Origin: Phyllobacterium zundukense
Lineage (GTDB): Bacteria > Pseudomonadota > Alphaproteobacteria > Rhizobiales > Rhizobiaceae
Assembly: GCF_025452195.1 (NCBI RefSeq)
Contig: NZ_CP104973.1
Coordinates: 2,959,001-3,023,000, forward strand
DNA: 64,000 nt
Direction: 5' to 3'
The notes below the pieces were generated by a model. That model did not search any database. It saw only the letters and a list, made by a program, of their open reading frames with translations, and was not told where the DNA came from. Below, in pieces: positions 1 to 8,623 of this stretch (position 1 is the stretch's first letter; each line of letters opens with the position of its first letter). A program made the position numbers and the translations under genes.

Positions 1-329
1 TTATGCGGGAAAAGATTGAACAGCTGAAAGACCATGCCAATCTTTTCGCGCATCTTGTGCAGATGAGCATCGTCGGCTGGCTGCAACTTGCCGTTGCGTT
101 TCATCTGATAGAGACTGTCTCCATCGACAAGGATCTCGCCGCTGTCGATGCCTTCCAGCGTCATCAGGATGCGCAGGATCGTCGTCTTGCCCGACCCCGA
201 TGGGCCGATCAAAGCAAGCTTTTCGCGCGGCGCAACGCTAAACGACAGGTCGTTCAGGACTTTGAACGCGCCGAAGCTCTTGTTGATGCCGTTGATCTCG
301 ATGATCGGCGCGGTATTCGTTGGGGGCAT
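1..329 (-). CDS. EhuA-like polar amino acid/ectoine ABC transporter ATPase (partial)
   Basis: N-terminal 109 residues of an ABC ATPase; the rest lies beyond the window edge. The Walker A motif GPSGSGKTT is at about residues 42-50 and the Q-loop stretch GMVFQLFNLFPH is at the edge. The ATG at 329 is preceded by a good ribosome site (GAAGGAGA). The insert after Walker B-proximal DGDSLYQMKRNGK resembles ATPases of the polar amino acid family that includes EhuA of ectoine importers. It would energise import at the inner membrane. The ectoine assignment rests on the neighbours (MocR, AsnC, semialdehyde dehydrogenase, aminotransferase), not on this fragment alone. Confidence 0.85.
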   Translation of the reverse strand, partial: MPPTNTAPIIEINGINKSFGAFKVLNDLSFSVAPREKLALIGPSGSGKTTILRILMTLEGIDSGEILVDGDSLYQMKRNGKLQPADDAHLHKMREKIGMVFQLFNLFPH

Positions 330-384
330 GCATGTCTCCTTCTGGTTGAGACAGCCTCATGCCCCTAACGATGGGAGACTTATG

Positions 385-420
385 AAATCATGTCAATTAT
401 AAAAATTAAATCATGACAAT
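385..420. promoter_or_regulatory. Direct repeat, candidate MocR/EnuR operator
   Basis: Two direct copies of AAATCATGWCAAT at 385-397 and 408-420, 12 of 13 identical and 23 bp apart, lie 56-91 bp upstream of the ABC ATPase start. A third, related copy overlaps the start of the MocR gene (1833-1845). MocR regulators commonly bind direct repeats, so this may be the operator of the divergent regulon. Inference from repetition only. Confidence 0.45.
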
Positions 421-454
421 ATAGATGATCGTGCTGAATTTTCAGGCGAGACGA

Positions 455-1840
455 TTAAATCGCGAGCAACAGATGTTCGAGATCACCACGCAGCAAGTTG
501 GCCACGACCCCGAGGCCGGAACGCAATTCCGCTTCTGTTGTCGAGCCGAGCGAAATGCGCACGGCCGGATGCCAGGGGTGGTTTGATATGCGAAACGAGG
601 CGCCCGTGGCGATCGCCACACCCTGCAGCCTTGCATGGGCGACAAAGGCATCCTCGGTTCGCTCCCCCGTCAACGGCAACCAGATGTGAAGGCTTTGCGG
701 ATGCGACAGAAACGGAATACCGGACAGGACTTCCGATGCTGTAGCATGCCTTGTGCGAAGCGCTTCGCGTTGCCAATTCACCAATTCGAGCGCCGTACCG
801 TCGGAAACCCAGCGCGTTGCGATCTCGGCAACGATCGGCGTTGCCATCCAGTTCGACACAAGATGACGATTGGCGACGGCAGCCACATAACGGTCCGGCG
901 CGGCCAGGTAGCCGATGCGTAGTCCCGGCACGACGATCTTTGTGAAGCTGGTGAAATAAAGCGTCCGCTCTGGCGCCAGCGTTGCGATCGGAGGCGGGCG
1001 ATTCTCGACAAGTGGACCCAGTATATCGCTTTCGATGATCGCAATGTCGTGTCGGCGTGCGACCTCGACAATGGCGGCGCGCCGCTCGATACCCATCAGG
1101 GTTGCGGTAGGATTGATCACGGATGGCTGCACGAAAACCGCGCGAATACCGCTCTCGCGGCAGCAGGCGTCCAGTGCTTCCGGAACAATCCCTTGATCGT
1201 CGATCGCCAGTCCTTCGAGCGTCAGGCCAAGATAGGAAGCGAGTGGCGTCAGTGTGTGATGGCCAATGCCTTCGGTTGCGACCTTCGAGCCGGGTGGCGC
1301 AGCGCTCATCAGCGCCACGCTCATGGCGGCAGTGGCGCCGTTGGTCAGGCTGATATTCGAAGCCGGAACATCCAGCCCGCAGGTGCGCAGCCATTCGACC
1401 GCAACAGCGCGATGGCGTGGAAACACCACATTGGGGCGAAAGGAGAGTGCCGAACTTGCAGGCAGGTTCTCGGCAAGCCAGCCAAGCGCCTTTTTCATGC
1501 GATCCAGATGCATGGGCTCGCAGATCGGTTTCAGAATCGAGAGATCGATGACCTCACCAAGCCGCTCCGGCAGATAGGGCGGATCCGGTTCGCGGCGCAG
1601 CGAGCGCACGAATGTACCGCGTCCGGTTTCACCGGAAATAAGATTGCGCCGGATCAATTCTTCATAAGCGCGGCTCACGGTTTGCACCGAGAGGTGCAGA
1701 TCATCAGCCATTTGCCGGTGGGTCTGCAGGCGTGCACCGCTCTCAAGTTTGCCATCGGCGATTGCACGTGCAATCTGTTCGGCCAGCGAGAGGTAGGCCG
1801 GACGGCGGAGGGTTGTCGGATCGGGGCGCCAAAATGTCAT
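455..1840 (-). CDS. MocR-family (GntR-HTH/aminotransferase) regulator, EnuR-like
   Basis: 461-residue MocR protein. It has an N-terminal GntR winged helix (about residues 15-80; QTVSRAYEELIRRNLI is the recognition region) joined to a fold-type I aminotransferase-like domain. The probable PLP lysine lies in TSFTKIVVPGLRIGYL, near residue 300. Such regulators bind DNA as dimers and sense a metabolite through PLP. It is transcribed towards the ABC gene and away from the AsnC gene, the arrangement expected of EnuR, which senses ectoine breakdown products. A copy of the candidate operator overlaps its ATG, suggesting autoregulation. MocR family assignment is firm; the ligand is inferred. Confidence 0.85.
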   Translation of the reverse strand: MTFWRPDPTTLRRPAYLSLAEQIARAIADGKLESGARLQTHRQMADDLHLSVQTVSRAYEELIRRNLISGETGRGTFVRSLRREPDPPYLPERLGEVIDLSILKPICEPMHLDRMKKALGWLAENLPASSALSFRPNVVFPRHRAVAVEWLRTCGLDVPASNISLTNGATAAMSVALMSAAPPGSKVATEGIGHHTLTPLASYLGLTLEGLAIDDQGIVPEALDACCRESGIRAVFVQPSVINPTATLMGIERRAAIVEVARRHDIAIIESDILGPLVENRPPPIATLAPERTLYFTSFTKIVVPGLRIGYLAAPDRYVAAVANRHLVSNWMATPIVAEIATRWVSDGTALELVNWQREALRTRHATASEVLSGIPFLSHPQSLHIWLPLTGERTEDAFVAHARLQGVAIATGASFRISNHPWHPAVRISLGSTTEAELRSGLGVVANLLRGDLEHLLLAI

Positions 1841-1845
1841 GATTT
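1833..1845 (-). promoter_or_regulatory. Third copy of candidate MocR operator
   Basis: Read on the minus strand this is AAATCATGACATT, matching 12 of 13 positions of the repeat at 408-420. It spans the ATG of the MocR gene, a position that would allow autorepression. Sequence match only. Confidence 0.35.
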
Positions 1846-1926
1846 ATAAGTGATCCAAGTCAGTGCAATTGACAATCGAAAAATCACAACGTCATGGTTA
1901 TTGGATTAATTTTAAACAGGCGGGAC

Positions 1927-2424
1927 ATGACACCACTCAAGCTTGATCCGATCGATATTCGCATCCTTGACGAGATTCAGCGCGAGGGCCGGATTACCAA
2001 ACTTGCCCTGGCCGAACGCGTCGGCATCTCGCCGACGCCATGCTGGACGCGCCTGCGCCGGCTGGAGAAAGCCGGAATTATCACCGGTTATCATGCTCGT
2101 ATTGCTCTGCGGCTGATGACGCCGGTAACAACCGTGCTGATGGAAGTGACCCTTGGAGCGCATCGCCAGGCGGATTTCGACCGGTTCGAACGGGCCATCA
2201 AGACCATACCGGAGGTTGTAGCGTGCTGGTCAGTCGGCGGCGGCGTGGACTATGTATTGAAGGTCATGGCGCGGGATATCGATGCCTATCAGCGTCTGGT
2301 GGACGGGCTGTTGCAGCGCGAAATCGGGATAGACCGCTATTTCACCTATATCGTCACGAAGACGGTCAAGGATGACACGATTCTGCCGGTCGCTGACCTC
2401 GTGACGGCCACGGAGCCGAGCTAG
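1927..2424 (+). CDS. Lrp/AsnC-family regulator
   Basis: 165-residue Lrp/AsnC protein. The N-terminal HTH (LDPIDIRILDEIQREGRI, then LAERVGISPTPCWTRLRRLE) is followed by a RAM domain (about residues 65-150), which binds amino acids and forms oligomers. The ATG at 1927 is preferred because the HTH starts right after it and CAGGCGGG lies upstream; an ATG at 1894 would add 11 residues. In ectoine clusters an asnC gene sits before ssd and atf, exactly as here. Its stop codon TAG (2422-2424) lies inside the target duplication made by the downstream IS insertion, so the protein end was preserved. Confidence 0.88.
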   Translation: MTPLKLDPIDIRILDEIQREGRITKLALAERVGISPTPCWTRLRRLEKAGIITGYHARIALRLMTPVTTVLMEVTLGAHRQADFDRFERAIKTIPEVVACWSVGGGVDYVLKVMARDIDAYQRLVDGLLQREIGIDRYFTYIVTKTVKDDTILPVADLVTATEPS

Positions 2425-2425
2425 T
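2420..2425. repeat. Target site duplication GCTAGT, left copy
   Basis: GCTAGT directly precedes the left IS end and is repeated directly after the right end (3458-3463). It overlaps the stop codon of the Lrp gene. Confidence 0.85.
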
Positions 2426-3457
2426 TGTGAGCTTTCAATAGGTTGTCCATCCGGTCCAAACCGGGGAGACTGAGGTTGTCGAAGCTTCAGTGACTCTTGG
2501 AGGACCGGATGAACATCCACAAGAATGCCCGTCTTACGCGGTATGGTCGAGAGCGAATTGTGAGCCAGGTCGAGGGCGGGCAGACGCCGCAGGCCGTTGC
2601 CGAAGCCGCAGGCGTGTGCCCGCGGACGGTGCGCAAATGGGTCGATCGGTATCGCCGCGAGGGCTTGAGCGGACTGGAGGATCGTTCGTCGCGACCACAT
2701 CGCTTGCGCCGGCCGACCCCTGAAGCCATTGTCGGGACGATTGAGCGGTTACGCCGCCAGCGTTGGACAGGCAAGCAGATCGCTGCCGAGGTCGGCGTCT
2801 CGCCGGCAACTGTCAGCCGTGTTCTGCGCCGGTTGGGCCTCAACAAACTGAGCGCCCTGGATCCCGAACCCGTGCGCCGCTATGAACGGGAACATCCGGG
2901 CGAACTCATTCATCTCGACATTAAGAAGCTTGGCCGTATTGGCTCGGTGGGACACCGCATCACCGGACGGCAAACGGGCGTTGTCAACCGCCATCTGGGC
3001 ATCGGCTGGGAGTTCGTCCACGTCTGCATTGATGACGCTTCGCGGGTCGCTTTTGTGCAGGTCATGCCAGATGAGCGCAAAGAGAGCGCCGTTGCCTTCC
3101 TGGAGGCTGCCGTCGCCTACTATGCGAAGCTGGGTATCTGTATCGAGCGCGTGATGACCGACAACGGGTCATGCTACCGGTCAAAGGCTTTCCGCACAGC
3201 CTGCAAACGTCTGGGCTTGCGTCAAGTCTTCACAAGACCATACACGCCTAAGACCAATGGTAAGGCCGAACGCTTCATTCAGACGAGCCTACGCGAATGG
3301 GCTTACGCTCGTGCTTACAACAACTCTCAAGAACGCACGGAGGAGCTGCCGCACTGGCTTCATCGCTACAATTGGCACAGGCCGCACGGCAGTTTAGGAT
3401 CAAAACCACCTATCAGCCGTCTCGGCCTGGATCGGGACAACCTGTTGAGGTTCCACA
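2426..3457 (+). mobile_element. IS481-family insertion sequence (1032 bp)
   Basis: Complete element with one intact transposase. Both ends begin TGTG. Imperfect inverted repeats share a core, TCAATAGGTTGTCC at 2435-2448 against TCAACAGGTTGTCC read inwards from the right end; 17 of the first 23 positions match. Flanking GCTAGT copies are a 6-bp target duplication, within the usual IS481 range. It lies between an Lrp regulator and the semialdehyde dehydrogenase it probably belonged with, and may separate that gene from its promoter or provide a new one. Intact ends and duplication point to a fairly recent insertion. Confidence 0.92.
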
Positions 3458-3462
3458 GCTAG
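2509..3462 (+). CDS. IS481-family transposase
   Basis: 317-residue DDE transposase. N-terminal HTH segments (about residues 10-75) bind the ends. The rve/DDE core begins near residue 125, with IHLDIKKLGRI (first D), MTDNGSCYRS (second D) and a KTNGKAERFIQTSL stretch carrying the catalytic E. Start ATG 2509 follows TTGGAGGA. The frame runs through the right inverted repeat and its TAG stop (3460-3462) lies in the target duplication outside the element, so the host target supplied the stop codon. Confidence 0.95.
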   Translation: MNIHKNARLTRYGRERIVSQVEGGQTPQAVAEAAGVCPRTVRKWVDRYRREGLSGLEDRSSRPHRLRRPTPEAIVGTIERLRRQRWTGKQIAAEVGVSPATVSRVLRRLGLNKLSALDPEPVRRYEREHPGELIHLDIKKLGRIGSVGHRITGRQTGVVNRHLGIGWEFVHVCIDDASRVAFVQVMPDERKESAVAFLEAAVAYYAKLGICIERVMTDNGSCYRSKAFRTACKRLGLRQVFTRPYTPKTNGKAERFIQTSLREWAYARAYNNSQERTEELPHWLHRYNWHRPHGSLGSKPPISRLGLDRDNLLRFHS

Positions 3463-3463
3463 T
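3458..3463. repeat. Target site duplication GCTAGT, right copy
   Basis: Identical to 2420-2425. It contains the TAG that ends the transposase frame. 3464-3581 after it is the remaining pre-insertion intergenic DNA. Confidence 0.85.
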
Positions 3464-3581
3464 CAATCTCTCTTCATTCTGGTCCTCATGCAGACAATCT
3501 CTCCTGGATAGCAACGGGAAACAGCCTCTCTCTCTTCATCTTCATGCGAGTCTTGTACCGAACATTTTCGGGAGAAACCGC

Positions 3582-5075
3582 ATGTCCGCCCATTTCGCAC
3601 GACCAGACCGCCATCCCGCTCTTAACGGCCTGCGCGATCGCCGCATGCTGCGCGAATTGGCCTATGTCGGTGGCCATTGGACGGCCGGCGACGCAGGTCA
3701 GACGTTCGAGGTCAGCGACCCGGCCTCCGGTGCCAAAATCGGTTGGGTTTCGAAACTCAATGCCGATCAAACGACGATTGCGATCGATGCCGCCGCGAAG
3801 GCATTCCCAGTGTGGCGGGATCTCTTGCCGCAAGAGCGTGCAGCCAAGCTGCGCCGTTGGTATGAACTCATTCTCGAAGCCAAGGATGATCTGGCTTTGA
3901 TCATGACGCTGGAGCAGGGCAAGCCGCTGGCTGAATCTCGTGGCGAGATCAACTATGCTGCGTCGTTTATCGAATGGTATGCGGAAGAAGCCAAACGGCT
4001 CAACGCCGAGAGCGTTACCAGCCATCTGCCGCATGCCGAAATGATTGTCCGGCGTGAGGCTTTGGGTGTTGTCGGGATCGTCACACCGTGGAACTTTCCA
4101 TCGGCGATGCTGACGAGAAAAGCTGCGGCGGCGCTGGCGGCCGGGTGCACAATCGTTGCGCATCCATCGTCCGAAACGCCATTGTCGGCACTGGCATTGG
4201 CCGAACTTGCCGACCGCGCAGGCATTCCGGGCGGCGTTTTCAACATTGTCACAGGCGACGCAGCCACCATTGTTGGCCGCTTGTGTGAAGATGCGCGTGT
4301 TCGCGCCTTGAGTTTCACCGGCTCGACCGACATCGGTCGTCTGATCGCCGCCCAATGCGCTCCGACGATGAAAAACCTGATCATGGAGCTTGGCGGCCAT
4401 GCGCCGTTGATCATTTTCGCCGACGCCGATATCGATCGCGCGGTCGATATCGCTATCGATGCAAAATTTGCAACGTCCGGTCAGGATTGCCTCGCGGCCA
4501 ACCGCATATATGTCGAGCGCTCAATTCAAGACGCTTTTGCCACTGCATTTGCCAAGCGAATCAGAGAGCTCAAGGTCGCGCCGGGATTGGCCGAAGGCAG
4601 CGATATCGGGCCGTTGATGCACGAACGAGCGGTGCAGAAGGTTGAAGAACAAGTCGCCGATGCCTTGGCGCGCGGGGCAAATTGCCTCGCTGGCGGTAAA
4701 CGCCATCACGCCGGTCCACTCTTTTACGAGCCGACGCTTCTGACCAACGTCTCCGACAGTGCGCTGATCATGCGCGAGGAAACGTTTGGTCCTGTGGCGG
4801 CGATCACCTCGTTCGACACCGAAGACGAGGTAGTCGCGCGGGCCAATGCCACGGAATACGGTCTCGTTGCCTATGCCGTCACGAAGGACGGAGCGCGTAT
4901 GCTGCGTCTTGGACGCAAACTCGAATACGGCATGGTCGCGATCAATCGCGTGAAAATCACCGGCGCGCCGATTCCATTCGGCGGCATCAAACAGTCAGGT
5001 CTTGGCCGCGAGGGCTCGCGTCATGGGATCGAGGCTTTTACCGAACTCAAATATCTCTGCATCGATACGCACTGA
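3582..5075 (+). CDS. NAD(P)-dependent semialdehyde dehydrogenase (Ssd/GabD-like)
   Basis: 497-residue aldehyde dehydrogenase. Visible family motifs: TPWNFPSAMLTRKAAAALAA (cofactor region, about residue 165), LSFTGSTDIGR, MELGGHAPLIIF with the catalytic Glu (about 267), SGQDCLAANR with the nucleophilic Cys (about 302), and EETFGPVAAI near the C-terminus. Start ATG 3582 has GGAG upstream; the frame is open further upstream into the IS but that part is not coding. It is 18 bp before an aminotransferase, as in ectoine clusters where Ssd oxidises aspartate semialdehyde to aspartate. Succinate semialdehyde is an alternative substrate. Confidence 0.9.
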   Translation: MSAHFARPDRHPALNGLRDRRMLRELAYVGGHWTAGDAGQTFEVSDPASGAKIGWVSKLNADQTTIAIDAAAKAFPVWRDLLPQERAAKLRRWYELILEAKDDLALIMTLEQGKPLAESRGEINYAASFIEWYAEEAKRLNAESVTSHLPHAEMIVRREALGVVGIVTPWNFPSAMLTRKAAAALAAGCTIVAHPSSETPLSALALAELADRAGIPGGVFNIVTGDAATIVGRLCEDARVRALSFTGSTDIGRLIAAQCAPTMKNLIMELGGHAPLIIFADADIDRAVDIAIDAKFATSGQDCLAANRIYVERSIQDAFATAFAKRIRELKVAPGLAEGSDIGPLMHERAVQKVEEQVADALARGANCLAGGKRHHAGPLFYEPTLLTNVSDSALIMREETFGPVAAITSFDTEDEVVARANATEYGLVAYAVTKDGARMLRLGRKLEYGMVAINRVKITGAPIPFGGIKQSGLGREGSRHGIEAFTELKYLCIDTH

Positions 5076-5093
5076 ATTTTAAAGGAAATCATC

Positions 5094-6473
5094 ATGCTTG
5101 ACCGCTCCAATGAACTGAATGCCTGGGACCGGGATCATTTCTTCCACCCCTCGACGCATATGGGCACACATGCGCGCGGCGAAACGCCGACCCGGGTGAT
5201 CAGGGGCGGTGAGGGTGTTCACATCACCGATAGCACCGGACGGACGAGCATCGACGCGTTTGCCGGGCTCTATTGCGTCAATGTGGGCTATGGGCGGACG
5301 GAAATCGCCGACGCGATTGCCAAGCAGGCCAAGGAACTCGCTTATTATCATGCCTATGTCGGTCATGGCACGGATGCGTCGATCACATTGGCCAAGATGA
5401 TCATTGACCGCGCGCCGGAAGGCATGAGCCGCGTCTATTTCGGCCTGTCCGGTTCTGACGCGAATGAGACCAATATCAAGCTGGTCTGGTACTACAACAA
5501 TGTGCTCGGACGTCCGGAAAAGAAGAAGATCATCTCGCGCTGGCGCGGCTATCATGGCTCTGGCGTCATGACTGGCAGTCTGACCGGCCTCGAACTGTTC
5601 CACAATGCCTTCGATCTGCCGCGCGCGCCAATCCTGCACACGGAAGCGCCCTATTATTTCCGCCGCGAAGACCGCTCGATGAGCGAGGAGCAATTCTCCC
5701 AGCATTGCGCCGACAAGCTTGAGGAGATGATCCTGGCCGAAGGTCCGGAAACGGTGGCCGCGTTCATTGGCGAACCGATCCTCGGCACGGGCGGTATTGT
5801 GCCGCCGCCGGCGCAGTATTGGCAAAAAATCCAGGCTGTTCTCAACAAATACGATATCCTGTTGATCGCCGATGAAGTCGTGACCGGCTTTGGCCGTCTG
5901 GGCACCATGTTCGGTTCCGATCACTACGGCATCAAGCCGGACCTGATCACCATCGCCAAGGGTTTGACCTCAGCCTATGCGCCGCTGTCGGGCGTCATCG
6001 TCTCCGGCAAGGTCTGGCAGGTGCTGGTGCAAGGCTCGGATATGCTGGGTGCGCTTGGACATGGCTGGACCTATTCGGCCCATCCGATTTGCACGGCCGC
6101 CGGCGTTGCCAACCTCGAATTGATTGACAAGCTCGATCTCGTGACCAATGCAGGCGAGACAGGTGCCTATTTCCGCGGGCAGTTGACGCAGGCGCTGGCT
6201 GGTCATCCGATTGTCGGCGATGTCCGTGGCGACGGTATGCTGGCAGCCGTAGAGTTTGTCGCGGACAAGGACGACCGCAAGTTCTACGATCCGGCATTGA
6301 AAGTCGGGCCGCGGATCGCAACGGCCCTGGCAGAGCTGGGCGTGATAGGCCGCGCCATGCCGCAAGGCGATATTCTCGGTTTCGCACCACCCCTGTGCCT
6401 GACGCGGGAGGAAGCGGATATCGTCGTCAAAGCCGCAGCTGACGCTGTCGATTCGGTAGCCAAGACACTCTGA
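5094..6473 (+). CDS. Class III PLP aminotransferase
   Basis: 459 residues, fold-type I, omega-aminotransferase group. LIADEVVTGFGRLGTMFGS carries the PLP-binding Asp and ITIAKGLTSAYAPLS the Schiff-base Lys (about residue 289). FGLSGSDANETNIKL binds the PLP phosphate. Upstream AAAGGAAATC is a good ribosome site. It sits immediately after the semialdehyde dehydrogenase. In ectoine degradation the matching enzyme (Atf) removes an amino group from diaminobutyrate to give aspartate semialdehyde. Beta-alanine, GABA or putrescine transamination with pyruvate is an equally plausible family activity. Confidence 0.9.
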   Translation: MLDRSNELNAWDRDHFFHPSTHMGTHARGETPTRVIRGGEGVHITDSTGRTSIDAFAGLYCVNVGYGRTEIADAIAKQAKELAYYHAYVGHGTDASITLAKMIIDRAPEGMSRVYFGLSGSDANETNIKLVWYYNNVLGRPEKKKIISRWRGYHGSGVMTGSLTGLELFHNAFDLPRAPILHTEAPYYFRREDRSMSEEQFSQHCADKLEEMILAEGPETVAAFIGEPILGTGGIVPPPAQYWQKIQAVLNKYDILLIADEVVTGFGRLGTMFGSDHYGIKPDLITIAKGLTSAYAPLSGVIVSGKVWQVLVQGSDMLGALGHGWTYSAHPICTAAGVANLELIDKLDLVTNAGETGAYFRGQLTQALAGHPIVGDVRGDGMLAAVEFVADKDDRKFYDPALKVGPRIATALAELGVIGRAMPQGDILGFAPPLCLTREEADIVVKAAADAVDSVAKTL

Positions 6474-6483
6474 GGTAGCGAAG

Positions 6484-7578
6484 ATGATGCATGAGAAGTT
6501 TCCGAAAACCATGGCCGCTGTTCAACTCACCGGCCATGGCGGTCTCGACAAGCTGGTCTACAACACGCAGGTATCAGTTCCAGCGCCAGCTGCAGGCGAA
6601 GTGCTGATTTCGGTCACGGCATGTGGCATGAACAACACCGATGTGTGGGTGCGGGAAGGCGCCTATGGCACCGAGGAAGATGCCGGCGCCGTTTCCACAT
6701 GGCGCAGGCAAGCGCCGACGCTGACCTTTCCGCGTATCCAGGGAACCGATATCGTCGGAAATATAGCGGCTGTCGGCGAGGGCGTCCCGCAGGACCGCGT
6801 TGGCCAGCGCGTCATGGTGGACTTCTCGATCTACAATCGTGACGACGATAGCCTTGCCGATATCGACTATATTGGCCACGGCCGCGATGGCGGCTATGCG
6901 GAATATGTCACGGTGCCCGCCGAGAACGCCCATGTGGTGAATACGGACATGAGCGATATTGAACTGGCGACGTTCTGCTGTGCTTACCTGACCGGCGAAC
7001 AGATGCTGGAGCGGGCAGGGCTGAAGCATGGCGAGAACATACTTGTCACCGGCGCGTCCGGCGGTGTCGGTTCCGGCATTGTCCAGCTTGCGCGAGCGCG
7101 CGGCGCCATTCCCTATGCACTCGTCGGGCCCGGCAAAGAACAGGCACTGCTCGATCTCGGTGCCGAAGCCGTCATAACGCGCGGCACGCAAGATCTCGTT
7201 GCTGCGGTTAATGATGCAACAGGCGGCAAGCCCATCGATGTCGTTGCCGATCTCGTTGGCGGTGCGATGTTCAACGATCTGCTGCGTATCCTGCGCGCCG
7301 AGGGCCGCTATACCACAGCGGGAGCGATCGGTGGACCGGTCGTGCAGCTGGACTTGCGTACCATGTACCTCAAGCAGCTCGCCCTGCATGGATCATCCCA
7401 GGGAACGCGCGGCGATTTCCGTCGTATCTTGCGCTACATAAAGGAAGGCAAGATCAAGCCGCTCGTCGGCGGCGTCTATCGCTTGTCCGAGTTCCACAAA
7501 GCGCAGACCGATTTCATGGCAAAGGGATTTGTCGGGAAACTGGTCGTAGTGCCGGATTCGAAATTTCCCCAAGTGTAG
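6484..7578 (+). CDS. Medium-chain alcohol dehydrogenase/quinone reductase
   Basis: 364-residue MDR-superfamily protein. The GroES-like half includes FPRIQGTDIVGNIAAVGEGV and the Rossmann half has VTGASGGVGSGIVQLARARG (about residues 190-210). The position of the catalytic zinc ligand reads ACGMNNTDVW with Asn rather than the zinc-enzyme pattern, so it is probably a zinc-free NADPH reductase. Tandem ATGs at 6484 and 6487. It follows the aminotransferase by 10 bp and is probably co-transcribed; its substrate in that pathway is unknown. Confidence 0.82.
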   Translation: MMHEKFPKTMAAVQLTGHGGLDKLVYNTQVSVPAPAAGEVLISVTACGMNNTDVWVREGAYGTEEDAGAVSTWRRQAPTLTFPRIQGTDIVGNIAAVGEGVPQDRVGQRVMVDFSIYNRDDDSLADIDYIGHGRDGGYAEYVTVPAENAHVVNTDMSDIELATFCCAYLTGEQMLERAGLKHGENILVTGASGGVGSGIVQLARARGAIPYALVGPGKEQALLDLGAEAVITRGTQDLVAAVNDATGGKPIDVVADLVGGAMFNDLLRILRAEGRYTTAGAIGGPVVQLDLRTMYLKQLALHGSSQGTRGDFRRILRYIKEGKIKPLVGGVYRLSEFHKAQTDFMAKGFVGKLVVVPDSKFPQV

Positions 7579-7591
7579 GAGCGGACCGGGC

Positions 7592-8524
7592 TTACCGGCT
7601 GCTTTGGTTCGATTCGACCACGGCTCCATCATTTCCGCTGGCGGCGCTCAATCGTTCTGCTGCAAGCTCGATGAATGCCTTGACCAGGGGCGAAAGGTGG
7701 CGGCTGCTCGGGTATACAACATAGAGGCCGCCGGCAGGTGTAGTGTAATCGTCGAGAACGCGGCGCAAGCGCCCGTCCCTGGTAGGTACCTCGGCCACCT
7801 GGTAGGGTAATTGGGCGATGCCGTAACCGGCAATCGCAGCAGCAGTTACCGCCTGCATTTCGTTGGCGGCGAAGCGTCCAGACACTGTAGCCGTTTCCTG
7901 GCCATGCGGGCCTTCCAACACCCAGTGCGCATTCGCTATCGACGGGCCAGCGATGACGCAGTGATGGCGGGCGAGGTCCGCCGGAGCTACCGGCACTCCA
8001 TGACGGGCGAGATAGTCTGGGCTGGCGCACAGAATTCTATGCGTAGAGCCGAGTTTGCGGGCGATCAGTGTGGAGTCTGGAAGGACCCCGGTGCGGAATG
8101 CGAGGTCTATACCCTTCTCGACCAGATTAAGCGTGTCGTCAGTCAGGCACAACTCGACCTTTGTTTTCGGATACGCTGCCAGAAAATCGAAAATAGCGCT
8201 GGATAGAAAGTGACCGCCAAAGCCGACTGGAGCCGATATCCGGATTGTGCCCGAAGGCTCTGCCCTCGCTTCCGCGAGCTGTAGATTTGCATCTTCGATT
8301 GTCCGCAGCGCCTGGCTGCTCTGCTCGTAGTAGAGACGTCCTGCATCCGTCACGTTGAGGCTGCGTGTGGTGCGCTGAAGCAGGCGGACGCCCACTTCAC
8401 GCTCAAGCGCCGCAATGCGGCGGCTGACCGTGGTCTTGGGCATGCCCAACAGGCGCGCGGCGGCGGTGAAGCTGCCGGCCTCAACCACCCGAGCGAACAC
8501 CACAATATCGTTGAGATCCAGCAT
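7592..8524 (-). CDS. LysR-family regulator
   Basis: 310 residues. N-terminal LysR HTH (AGSFTAAARLLGMPKTTVSR, about residues 15-35) and a periplasmic-binding-like effector domain. ATG 8524 (MLDLND) places the HTH as in most LysR proteins; an upstream TTG at 8554 is less likely. It is divergent from an NmrA gene that starts 99 bp away, the classic arrangement for a LysR regulator and its target. An 8-bp inverted pair TTTCCAAT (8548-8555) / ATTGGAAA (8600-8607) lies between them. Confidence 0.9.
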   Translation of the reverse strand: MLDLNDIVVFARVVEAGSFTAAARLLGMPKTTVSRRIAALEREVGVRLLQRTTRSLNVTDAGRLYYEQSSQALRTIEDANLQLAEARAEPSGTIRISAPVGFGGHFLSSAIFDFLAAYPKTKVELCLTDDTLNLVEKGIDLAFRTGVLPDSTLIARKLGSTHRILCASPDYLARHGVPVAPADLARHHCVIAGPSIANAHWVLEGPHGQETATVSGRFAANEMQAVTAAAIAGYGIAQLPYQVAEVPTRDGRLRRVLDDYTTPAGGLYVVYPSSRHLSPLVKAFIELAAERLSAASGNDGAVVESNQSSR

Positions 8525-8623
8525 TGTATCCAAATTCGGCACGATGTTTTCCAATTATAGACTATTATGGTTCAATGTAACAGAGCTTAACTTTGCTCCA
8601 TTGGAAACCAAAGGAGCAGAGAT

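Noticed and set aside
1049..1849. Long plus-strand open frame opposite the MocR gene
   Set aside because: It is antisense to a well-supported regulator and its translation shows no family features.
3297..3581. N-terminal extension of the semialdehyde dehydrogenase into the IS
   Set aside because: This part overlaps transposase codons in another frame; the real start has a ribosome site at 3582.
8548..8607. TTTCCAAT / ATTGGAAA inverted pair between lysR and nmrA as a firm operator
   Set aside because: The arms are 44 nt apart and short, so chance is not excluded; mentioned only within the LysR entry.
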